DNA from: Bacteroidota bacterium
GTDB lineage: Bacteria > Bacteroidota > Bacteroidia > Bacteroidales > VadinHA17
Direction of reading: 5' to 3'
NCBI GenBank assembly: GCA_011049175.1
Contig: DSCJ01000093.1
Span: 1-40,351, forward strand
Length of the DNA: 40,351 nt
The position numbers and the translations under genes are program-made. Positions within the stretch are counted from its first letter, which is position 1. Each line of letters begins with the position of its first letter. Positions 8,195 through 14,524 of the stretch are shown here, in pieces. The notes under the pieces were generated by a model, which saw only the letters and a list, made by a program, of their open reading frames with translations, made no database searches and had not been told where the DNA came from.

Positions 8195-9445
8195 ATGCAA
8201 AACCCCATGGAAAATTTGATTTTCTATCTGATTATCGGCATTCTGCTTATGGAATATCTGGTGGAACGGATACTTGGACAACTGAACCTGAACCATTATC
8301 AAACCACCGTTCCCCGTGAACTCAGGAAAATCTGCGATGAAGAGAAATACCGGCAGGCACGGGAGTATTATGTAGCGAATCACCGGTTCTCCATGGTCAC
8401 ATCCGGTTTTCATCTGTTACTGATTCTCGGCATGCTGGTTTTCGGGGGATTTGCCCTGGTTGACCACTGGGTTCATCAAATAGCCGGACATCCCGTTTGG
8501 GTCACGCTCCTGTTTTTCGGGATACTGATGCTGGCTTCCTCGCTGATCAATATTCCGTTCGAGGCATACGACACCTTTGTGATCGAAGAAAAATTCGGTT
8601 TTAACCGTACCACGGTAAAAACTTTCATTGCCGACCACATCAAATCGTGGATCCTGGGCGGAATCACCGGGGGAGGGATCCTGGCCCTGGTGGTGTGGTT
8701 CTGGACCCTCACCGGTCCTTCCTTCTGGCTGTGGGCCTGGGGACTGATCACCCTCTTTTCCCTGTTTATTACCATGTTCTATTCCACCCTTATCGTTCCC
8801 CTGTTCAATAAACAAAGGCCACTGGAAGAAGGTTCCCTGCGGAATGCCATTGAGTCGTTCACACAGAAGGCGGGATTCCGCCTTGACAGCATTTATGTTA
8901 TTGACAGTTCCAGGCGTTCGACCAAAAGCAATGCCTATTTTTCCGGCCTGGGCCGGAAAAAGCGGGTAGTACTGTTCGACACCCTGATCGATGAAATGAG
9001 CGAGGAGGAGATCGTGGCCATCCTGGCCCACGAGGTGGGTCATTACAAAAAAAAGCATATCTGGAAAGGGCTGCTGGCCGGTACGGCACAGACCGGACTC
9101 ACGCTTTTCCTCCTTTCCCTGCTGATCAACGAGCCGGTAACAGCCGGGGTACTGGGTACGGAACAACACGGATTCCATACCGGATTGCTGGTATTCGGCC
9201 TGCTGTACAGTCCGGTATCCACCCTGCTGGGTATTGTTATGAACCGGTTTTCCCGGAAAAACGAATTTCAGGCCGATGCCTTTGCCCGGGAACAATATAA
9301 CGGGGAAGCCCTGGCATCAGCACTGAAAAAATTATCGGTCAAAAACCTGAGCAATATGAATCCCCATCCCCTGTATGTTTTTGTGCATTATTCCCATCCT
9401 CCGTTGCTGGAAAGGATTAAAAGATTACAGGGTCGTTCCGAATGA
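8195..9445 (+). CDS. M48-family (STE24-type) zinc metalloprotease
   Basis: A 416-residue polytopic membrane protease of the CAAX-prenyl-protease/STE24 type. It has an N-terminal peptidase_M48_N region with several hydrophobic helices (about residues 9-25, 70-90, 100-118, 152-172, 178-202), the zinc motif HEVGH at 279-283, and the downstream Glu ligand in NEFQADAFA near residue 355. Helices at about 290-335 frame the active site. Bacteria lack the eukaryotic prenylation role, so the substrate is unknown; quality control of membrane proteins is a common inference. The start may instead be the ATG at 8207 (MENLIFYL), which leaves a more normal leader after the TACCTTTG promoter. It is followed directly by two tRNA genes. 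Confidence 0.92.
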   Translation: MQNPMENLIFYLIIGILLMEYLVERILGQLNLNHYQTTVPRELRKICDEEKYRQAREYYVANHRFSMVTSGFHLLLILGMLVFGGFALVDHWVHQIAGHPVWVTLLFFGILMLASSLINIPFEAYDTFVIEEKFGFNRTTVKTFIADHIKSWILGGITGGGILALVVWFWTLTGPSFWLWAWGLITLFSLFITMFYSTLIVPLFNKQRPLEEGSLRNAIESFTQKAGFRLDSIYVIDSSRRSTKSNAYFSGLGRKKRVVLFDTLIDEMSEEEIVAILAHEVGHYKKKHIWKGLLAGTAQTGLTLFLLSLLINEPVTAGVLGTEQHGFHTGLLVFGLLYSPVSTLLGIVMNRFSRKNEFQADAFAREQYNGEALASALKKLSVKNLSNMNPHPLYVFVHYSHPPLLERIKRLQGRSE

Positions 9446-9474
9446 AAAAAAATGCTTATTTTTGGGCCCGGATT

Positions 9475-9547
9475 GCCTCTTTAGCTCAGCCGGTAGAGCA
9501 GCTCATTCGTAATGAGCAGGTCGTGGGTTCGAGTCCCATGAGAGGCT
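9475..9547 (+). tRNA. tRNA-Thr (anticodon CGT)
   Basis: A complete cloverleaf: acceptor GCCTCTT with GAGAGGC (one G-U pair), D arm AGCTCAGCCGGTAGAGC, anticodon stem GCTCA/TGAGC with loop TTCGTAA giving CGT, and T arm GTGGG-TTCGAGT-CCCAT. The discriminator base is T; CCA is not encoded. It sits 29 nt after the protease gene and 23 nt before tRNA-Gly, and both are probably on one transcript. Confidence 0.97.
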
Positions 9548-9570
9548 CTGGCATAACGACATACTTAAAT

Positions 9571-9642
9571 GCGGGAGTAGCTCAGTGGTAGAGCATCAGC
9601 TTCCCAAGCTGAGGGTCGCGGGTTCGATCCCCGTTTCCCGCT
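9571..9642 (+). tRNA. tRNA-Gly (anticodon CCC)
   Basis: The acceptor GCGGGAG pairs with TTCCCGC. The D arm is GCTCAGTGGTAGAGC. The anticodon stem TCAGC/GCTGA carries loop TTCCCAA, so the anticodon is CCC, reading GGG. The T arm is GCGGG-TTCGATC-CCCGT. CCA is not encoded. Its 3' side borders the AT-rich minus-strand fluoride module, so it is a plausible past integration site. Confidence 0.96.
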
Positions 9643-9652
9643 CTTGAAAATC

Positions 9653-9690
9653 AGGGACTTACAGTTTAAACTACTGTAGGTCCTTTTTTA
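9653..9690 (+). terminator. Terminator of the tRNA-Thr/tRNA-Gly transcript
   Basis: GGACTTACAGT pairs with ACTGTAGGTCC over 11 bp with a single G-U pair, and is followed by six T. It starts about 10 nt after tRNA-Gly. Confidence 0.85.
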
Positions 9691-9765
9691 TTTAGACCAA
9701 ATCTCAGTCTTTCATTTCATTGATTGAAACCCTGGAAGATGACCTGATAAGAAGGGGGTTTTATT

Positions 9766-11046
9766 TCAGGCATTCTTAAACGCCTTTTTGCCAGCAAATT
9801 CTGATGCACTTCCCAGGGCATGTTCAATTCGCATAAGCTGATTGAATTTCTCGACCCGTTCACCCCTGCATCCGCTTCCTGTCTTCAGGTGACCGGCATT
9901 AACGGCCACCGTAAGGTCTGAAATGAAACTGTCAACGGTTTCACCACTGCGGTGTGATACAAAGCAGTTATATGAATTTTTATATGCCAGTTCAATGGTC
10001 TCAAGCGTTTCTGTGACTGTTCCAATCTGGTTCAGTTTGATAAGCACAGCATTTGCAACACCTTTCCGGATACCTTCCATGAGGATGGCTTTATTTGTAC
10101 AGAAAATATCATCACCAACAATTTCAATCTTCCTGCCAAGTGTCCTGGTCATATTTGCCCAACCGTTCCAGTCATTTTCTGCCAATCCATCTTCAATTAA
10201 AACAATGGGGTATTTCTTCACCCAATTTTCCCAGAGTTTCACCATTTCATCGCTGGTCAGGTATTTCCCTGTGCTCTTAAATAATTTATACTTCCCGTCT
10301 TCCCACAATTCACTGGCAGCAGGATCCAGGCAAATGCTCACTTCATCGCCTGCTTTGAATCCTGCCTTCGTTATGGCTTCCAGAATCACTTCTACCGCTT
10401 CATCATTTGATTTCAGATCGGGGGCAAAACCACCTTCATCACCCACACCGGTACTGTATCCTTTACCCTTCAGAACAGATTTCAAGGTGTGGAATACTTC
10501 TGCTCCCATGCGGATAGCCTCTGTGAAAGATGGCGCACCATGCGGGGCTATCATAAATTCCTGGAAATCTACATTATTATCGGCATGTTTTCCACCATTG
10601 ATGATATTCATGCAGGGGACAGGCAACAGATGGGCATTGCTTCCACCGAGATACTGGTAAAGAGGAACACCGGAACTCATGGCTTCAGCACGAGCATACG
10701 CCATTGAGACACCCAGGATCGCATTTGCACCAAGTTTTGATTTGTTTGGCGTACCATCCAAATGAATCAGGGCATAGTCAAGTTCCCGCTGGCTGATGAA
10801 GCATTTGCCAACAATCTCGTTAGCAATGATTTTGTTGACATTCTCAACGGCTTTCAAAACACCTTTACCGAGGTAACGTTTCTTGTCACCATCACGTAAT
10901 TCGCATGCTTCCCGTTCACCGGTTGAAGCACCGCTTGGTACGGCTGCTCTGGCTTCCGTCCCGTCTTCAAGCATCAAATTGACTTCCACCGTGGGATTCC
11001 CACGTGAATCAAGTATTTCCAATGCATTTACATAAATAATTTCCAT
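9766..11046 (-). CDS. eno: Enolase (phosphopyruvate hydratase), fluoride-operon copy
   Basis: A 426-residue full-length enolase, converting 2-phosphoglycerate to phosphoenolpyruvate with Mg2+. All catalytic residues are visible: H154 (NGGKHAD), E163, E204 (GDEGGFAP), metal ligands D241, E285 and D312, K337 (LIKLNQIGT), H365/R366/S367 and K388 (HLKTG). It departs from the usual Bacteroidota enzyme: [10 protein letters not shown] where GGSHSD is usual, SGETVD instead of SGETED, and [14 protein letters not shown] near the end. The coding region is AT-richer than its neighbours. It is the last gene of a minus-strand run that begins with a fluoride riboswitch and starts 18 bp after the 136-residue gene. 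Enolase is strongly inhibited by fluoride plus phosphate and is a known fluoride-riboswitch target. Likely a stress-induced extra or fluoride-tolerant enolase; whether another eno exists cannot be seen here. Confidence 0.95.
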   Translation of the reverse strand: MEIIYVNALEILDSRGNPTVEVNLMLEDGTEARAAVPSGASTGEREACELRDGDKKRYLGKGVLKAVENVNKIIANEIVGKCFISQRELDYALIHLDGTPNKSKLGANAILGVSMAYARAEAMSSGVPLYQYLGGSNAHLLPVPCMNIINGGKHADNNVDFQEFMIAPHGAPSFTEAIRMGAEVFHTLKSVLKGKGYSTGVGDEGGFAPDLKSNDEAVEVILEAITKAGFKAGDEVSICLDPAASELWEDGKYKLFKSTGKYLTSDEMVKLWENWVKKYPIVLIEDGLAENDWNGWANMTRTLGRKIEIVGDDIFCTNKAILMEGIRKGVANAVLIKLNQIGTVTETLETIELAYKNSYNCFVSHRSGETVDSFISDLTVAVNAGHLKTGSGCRGERVEKFNQLMRIEHALGSASEFAGKKAFKNA

Positions 11047-11064
11047 CGTATTAAAATTAAGGGG

Positions 11065-11475
11065 TTACTGTTTTATCCTGTTGGTAATTTCGATTAATTT
11101 ACTGATATCCGAATCATATTCTTCTGCATACTTTTGGGGAAACGTACCGAAACCTTTCATATTTCGTGAAAGTGTTTCGGATAATATTTCCCATATCCTG
11201 ACTCTTTTCGCATTGATGGCCTTCTGTAGACTTGTCCTGTGCTTTGATGTTCCATATTTCTCGGCCAGTTCGCAAATAAAACTTTTTGCTTCTTGAATTA
11301 CTGAAATATTGGTTTCAATGGTTTTGTCATCTACATCTTTCAGCAGCACATTACAGCATGAATTCCTCTGCTTTATCAACATGTTTTCAAGTTCCAGCAG
11401 AGATTTCTCAACAACAGTCAGACTTGATGAAAGTGACCGGGTGTGATTTTCTGATAAGCGTATCTTCTTGCACAT
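11065..11475 (-). CDS. Unknown helical protein of the fluoride-enolase operon
   Basis: A 136-residue soluble protein that I do not recognise. It is charged, has no signal peptide or membrane segment, and appears almost wholly alpha-helical, with heptad-like stretches at residues 12-40 and 50-75. Three cysteines fall in the N-terminal half (residue 2, the adjacent pair CC near 39-40, and one near 67). The C-terminal part has the aromatic stretch GFGTFPQKYAEEYDSD. The frame is clean and ends 18 bp before eno, so it is almost certainly co-transcribed with it. The gap upstream to the antiporter remnant is 101 bp with no obvious terminator. Its place under the fluoride riboswitch implies a role in fluoride stress or in modulating the enolase, which is inference only. 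Confidence 0.72.
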   Translation of the reverse strand: MCKKIRLSENHTRSLSSSLTVVEKSLLELENMLIKQRNSCCNVLLKDVDDKTIETNISVIQEAKSFICELAEKYGTSKHRTSLQKAINAKRVRIWEILSETLSRNMKGFGTFPQKYAEEYDSDISKLIEITNRIKQ

Positions 11476-11576
11476 GGATTTTTCAAACTGAAATTGCTGT
11501 TTATAAATTTATTAAAATCCATCCCTTATTTCTTTCCATTCAAAATAACAGGCATCTGGTCATCAGGAACGGGTTT

Positions 11577-11759
11577 TTAAGGCAAATGGTCTGGCAGGAA
11601 AAACTTGTTTGCAATGAATGCCGGAACAACTGCGCTTGCGATGACTGCACCAATGATAATCTTTATCAGTTCCATTGAAATCTTTAATCGGTTGGCAAAA
11701 ATAGTAGATACAAGGGCGGATAAAAACCAGAATGATGGGACAACATACATGTTAACCAT
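11577..11759 (-). pseudogene. Cation:proton antiporter remnant, 60-residue in-frame internal deletion
   Basis: This 60-codon frame starts 8 nt after an AGGAG ribosome-binding site directly downstream of the fluoride riboswitch. Residues 1-40 (FWFLSALVSTIFANRLKIS, then MELIKIIIGAVI) look like the first helix and start of the second in CPA-type cation:proton antiporters. Residues 41-60 (ASAVVPAFIANKFFLPDHLP) look like the last helix and C-terminal tail of the same family. The roughly 300 or more residues in between are missing, yet the frame is kept. Antiporters are known fluoride-riboswitch targets. It could be a decayed gene, or a retained two-helix membrane peptide whose translation helps expression of the operon. 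The split assignment rests on remembered family patterns, not an alignment. Confidence 0.6.
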
Positions 11760-11762
11760 TAG

Positions 11763-11797
11763 AAAAACTCCTGATTAATTGGTTATTGGTAGGAGTT
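11763..11797 (-). promoter_or_regulatory. Riboswitch expression platform (terminator / RBS-sequestering hairpin)
   Basis: On the minus strand AACTCCT (11791-11797) can pair with AGGAGTT (11766-11772), which is followed by a short T run. The same AACTCC is the pseudoknot arm of the fluoride aptamer, so the two structures exclude each other. The AGGAG inside the 3' arm is also the ribosome-binding site of the next ORF (8 nt to ATG). Fluoride binding should therefore free both transcription and translation. Confidence 0.8.
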
Positions 11798-11840
11798 ATC
11801 AGCATCTGGAGCGGTTTGGGGTGAACTCCATCACCACGTG
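11787..11840 (-). ncRNA. Fluoride riboswitch (crcB motif) aptamer
   Basis: The minus strand carries the conserved crcB-motif core. GGTGAT-GGAGTT-CACC (11820-11835) has helix GGTG/CACC enclosing GGAGTT. The joining segment CCAAACCGC follows, then GCTGATAACTCCTACC. GGAGTT (11824-11829) pairs with AACTCC (11792-11797) as the long-range pseudoknot, matching known fluoride aptamers, in which GNGAUGG..UUC..CC and CUGAUGNCUCCUAC are invariant. The middle helix is short here (GC/GC flanking TCCAGAT). It lies at the head of a minus-strand run ending in enolase, a known fluoride target, and switches to an alternative hairpin just downstream. By family, fluoride binding turns expression on. Confidence 0.9.
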
Positions 11841-11841
11841 A

Positions 11842-11849
11842 TAAATATA
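11842..11849 (-). promoter_or_regulatory. Promoter -7 box of the fluoride operon
   Basis: TATATTTA on the minus strand matches TAnnTTTG at 7 of 8 positions, preceded by T-rich DNA. The expected start, about 6 nt downstream, falls at the first bases of the aptamer, as required for a riboswitch leader. Confidence 0.55.
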
Positions 11850-11920
11850 AAAAAAATCGGATAAAAAAAGGACGTTTATTCATTTCCCACAATGCAGGGT
11901 AGGTTTGTGCAAAAAAAAAG

Positions 11921-12065
11921 GGGGGTCGCAACCCTTAATTATTTACCCACTATTGCATGCGAAAACACCGGCAGGGGGTCGCAGGCCCTGACGCCCTTCT
12001 CCAGTTGGAGAAATGGTCAGGATGTCTTCCCTGACGGCCGGCATTCGAACCCCGCCTGCCGTGAC
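11921..12065. other. Gene-free stretch with direct repeat and foldable element
   Basis: Between the riboswitch promoter and the glycosyltransferase (about 370 bp) no gene is supported. A 10-bp direct repeat GGGGGTCGCA occurs at 11921-11930 and 11974-11983. A GC-rich segment folds strongly: outer arms CGGCAGG (11969-11975) and CCTGCCG (12055-12061); inner hairpins TTCTCC/GGAGAA (11997-12012) and GTCAGG/CCTGAC (12016-12035). An alternative pairs CTGAC (11988-11992) with GTCAG (12016-12020). The right arm holds a T-loop-like GGTTCGAAT on the minus strand. It may be a structured RNA, a degenerate repeat or tRNA-derived debris at an island edge. Confidence 0.45.
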
Positions 12066-12220
12066 AAATCGACAGTAGAAAACCAAGGGACTTACTATTG
12101 ATTATTGATAAAGGATATTTTTTCAACAGAGGCAGAATATTGATATTATAAATATAATTTCTCATACGAACTTGTCGATTTGAGAGCGTACCAACCTTCC
12201 TTTTTTTGTATTTTCAGGCA

Positions 12221-13300
12221 ATGAATATTCTCATCCTGATCAAACGGTTTGATTTCGGCGGGGCGGAAAACCATGCCCGCGAGCTGGCCAACCGGCTGGT
12301 GGAAAAAGGTCACCGGGTTATCCTGGTGGCCGGAAAGGGCAGGCAGCAAAAACAGCTTCGCGCCGGCGTACGGTATTTTCCCATGCAACCCCGCGACCTG
12401 CTGTGGCCGTTCCAGCTTATCTTCCTCATCGCCCTGGCGCTGTATTACCGCATCCATGTGATCCATGCCCACCAGCGTTTGCCCATCCTGATGGCCGGGT
12501 TTGCAGGAAAGATCACCCGCACCCGGGTAGTCTCTACCGTGCACGGACGCACCAGGTATGATCTGCGTTCCGGCCTGGCCAGAAGATGTTCCGACAGCAT
12601 CATTTTTGTAAGCCGCCGCGTACTGGAAGTATCGGCCGCCTATGAAGAGATCAGCCACAAGGCCGTGGTGATTCCGAACGGCATCCAGATACAGGCATTC
12701 AGCCACCGGCCGCATGATTTCGTAGTGGCTCATACCTGCCGACTGGACAGAAACCATGCCGACCTGCTCGGTATGCTGATGGAACAGGTCATCCCCTTGT
12801 GTGCAGGGAGGTTTGCCTCTTTTTCATACTGCATCTATGGAGACGGGCCGTACAGGAATGAACTGGAAAAAAGAGCGGAAGAAACCAATGCGAAAACAGG
12901 AAACACAACGGTGGAAATGAAGGGTTATATGGAAAATGTGGTACCCTGCTATGAAAACGCTTCGCTGGTGGTGGGTGTGGGGCGCGTGGCCCTGGAAGCC
13001 ATGGCCCACGGCATCCCGGTACTGTGTATGAACAACAAACACCTGGGAGGGATCATTACTTCATCTTCATATAACAAGTTACGGAACTGGAATTTTGTGG
13101 ATGTCAACGCTCCTCCACCCACACCGCAGGAAGTCTTCCGGCGGCTGAACGCCTGTTTCCAGAACCGCGCCTACTGGCAGAAAGAAGCCCTGAACCTGAA
13201 ACGTTGCATAGAAAAAGACCATGATCATTCCTCCCTTACCGAACGTACCCTGCAGGTGTACGCCGGCAATCCCTCTTGCAATATACTTATGAATATATGA
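12221..13300 (+). CDS. Glycosyltransferase, GT-B fold (GT4-like)
   Basis: A 359-residue cytoplasmic or membrane-associated glycosyltransferase. The N-terminal domain opens with MNILILIKRFDFGGAENH, the typical acceptor-domain GG-x-E-x-H pattern, and HAHQRLP near residue 85. A hydrophobic stretch (FQLIFLIALALYYRI) may anchor it. The C-terminal nucleotide-sugar domain has VIPNGIQI, YGDGPYRNELE and VALEAMAHGIPVL, where the usual E-x7-E is reduced to one Glu. Such enzymes build lipopolysaccharide, capsule or glycolipid. No other polysaccharide genes are near, so the sugar and acceptor are unknown. The ATG chosen begins the Rossmann strand; an in-frame ATG 15 bp upstream is possible but unlikely. 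Confidence 0.87.
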   Translation: MNILILIKRFDFGGAENHARELANRLVEKGHRVILVAGKGRQQKQLRAGVRYFPMQPRDLLWPFQLIFLIALALYYRIHVIHAHQRLPILMAGFAGKITRTRVVSTVHGRTRYDLRSGLARRCSDSIIFVSRRVLEVSAAYEEISHKAVVIPNGIQIQAFSHRPHDFVVAHTCRLDRNHADLLGMLMEQVIPLCAGRFASFSYCIYGDGPYRNELEKRAEETNAKTGNTTVEMKGYMENVVPCYENASLVVGVGRVALEAMAHGIPVLCMNNKHLGGIITSSSYNKLRNWNFVDVNAPPPTPQEVFRRLNACFQNRAYWQKEALNLKRCIEKDHDHSSLTERTLQVYAGNPSCNILMNI

Positions 13301-13327
13301 CAATATGTTGAATTCTTTGTTTTTTTG

Positions 13328-13335
13328 TATATTTG
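13328..13335 (+). promoter_or_regulatory. Promoter -7 box of the Tat-type aldo/keto reductase
   Basis: TATATTTG matches TAnnTTTG exactly, with a TTG 17 bp upstream (13308-13310). The predicted start is near 13342, 24 nt before the ATG. Confidence 0.65.
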
Positions 13336-13365
13336 TCCTGAGGTTCTTCATCAAAACAACTGATC

Positions 13366-14391
13366 ATGAAACAGAAAACAAAAGATTCCCGCCGCGATTT
13401 TCTCCGGAAAGTCATTGCTTCCGGTGTGATGCTCGGACTGGCTCCTTATGCCGGTAAATGGCAGGCTCTGGCCTCATCTCCCGCCAGAGGGACACTCCCT
13501 CTGCGTCCCCTCGGAAAAACCGGATACCAGGTGGGGATATACAGCCTGGGTGCTCAGGCTGCCATTGAAACACCCGGCAAGGAAGAACTGGCAGAGGAAT
13601 TGCTGAACCGGGCCATTGATCTGGGTATCAATTATATCGATACAGCCGCCGCTTACGGCCGTGCCCTGGGTTCCATGACCAGAGCCGATGCGATGGGTAC
13701 CAGCGAACGGAATGTGGGGAAAGTCATGAAAACCAGAAGGAACGAAGTATTCCTGGCTTCCAAAACGCACGACCGGAGCTATGACGGGTCGATGCGCCTG
13801 CTGGAGACCTCCCTGAAGAATCTGCAAACCGATCACCTCGACCTGTGGCAAATACATAATGTAAGGGGAAACGAACTGGAAAACCTCGATCGTTTCTTTG
13901 CCCCCGACGGGGTGATCCGGGCAATGGAAAAGGCCAGGTCGGAAGGGATGGTCCGTTTCCTGGGGATCACCGGTCATGAAAATGCCGAGGTGCTCCGAAC
14001 CCTGATCGAAAGATATCCCTTCGACAATATTCTGATGGCGGTGAATGCCGCCGACAAGTTTCACGATTCCTTTATCGAAAACCTTTTGCCGGTGGCCGTG
14101 GAAAAGAATATGGGCATTGTGGGAATGAAAATACCGGCCCGCGACCGTATATTCGCCCACGGAGGGATCATCAGCATGAAGGAAGCCATGGATTATGTAT
14201 TGACCCTTCCGGTAAGTACCGTGGTGGTGGGACTGGATAATATCGAAGAACTGGAAGAAAATATCCGCATTGCCCGCGAATTTACCCCCCTAACCGCCGA
14301 CGAGTTGCTTGCTATTGAAGAAAAGGTAGAACCATATTACAAGGACCTGCTCTTTTTCAGAGGATTATCCGATTGGCCGCCCGACTGGTAG
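13366..14391 (+). CDS. Tat-exported aldo/keto reductase
   Basis: A 341-residue aldo/keto reductase with an N-terminal twin-arginine signal (SRRDFLRK at 8-15, then a hydrophobic segment VIASGVMLGLA), so it is probably exported folded to the periplasm with its cofactor. The catalytic tetrad is intact: D92 and Y97 in IDTAAAYG, K133 in FLASKTH and H164 in WQIHN. The closing motif VVVGLDNIEELEENI, typical of AKR nicotinamide-binding loops, is present. The substrate is unknown; this exported subgroup is common and multi-copy in Bacteroidota. It is a single gene with its own promoter and ends 133 bp before cinA. A second, degenerate and ferredoxin-fused relative occurs at 25793. Confidence 0.9.
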   Translation: MKQKTKDSRRDFLRKVIASGVMLGLAPYAGKWQALASSPARGTLPLRPLGKTGYQVGIYSLGAQAAIETPGKEELAEELLNRAIDLGINYIDTAAAYGRALGSMTRADAMGTSERNVGKVMKTRRNEVFLASKTHDRSYDGSMRLLETSLKNLQTDHLDLWQIHNVRGNELENLDRFFAPDGVIRAMEKARSEGMVRFLGITGHENAEVLRTLIERYPFDNILMAVNAADKFHDSFIENLLPVAVEKNMGIVGMKIPARDRIFAHGGIISMKEAMDYVLTLPVSTVVVGLDNIEELEENIRIAREFTPLTADELLAIEEKVEPYYKDLLFFRGLSDWPPDW

Positions 14392-14524
14392 TCGTCCGCA
14401 CGGCAATTTTCCGTAAAGGCAGTGAACAGCCTTCCATTAACCGGACGGTTCTGTTGCTTATCCCGGTGTTTCCCGAAAGCTGTCGTTGACCGGATTTTTT
14501 ATACATTTCCGGAAAATTCGAAAC

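Noticed and set aside
11968-12065. Integron attC site or hammerhead ribozyme
   Set aside because: The fold has a CTGAC..GAAA arrangement but lacks the CTGANGA core of hammerheads, and no RYYYAAC/GTTRRRY pair for attC was found.
12030-12065. A tRNA gene on the minus strand, suggested by GGTTCGAAT
   Set aside because: The T-stem does not pair properly and no acceptor, D or anticodon arms could be built.
11892-12101. A 69-codon plus-strand frame over the structured element
   Set aside because: It spans the poly-A tract and hairpins, has no domain and no convincing promoter; better explained as non-coding.
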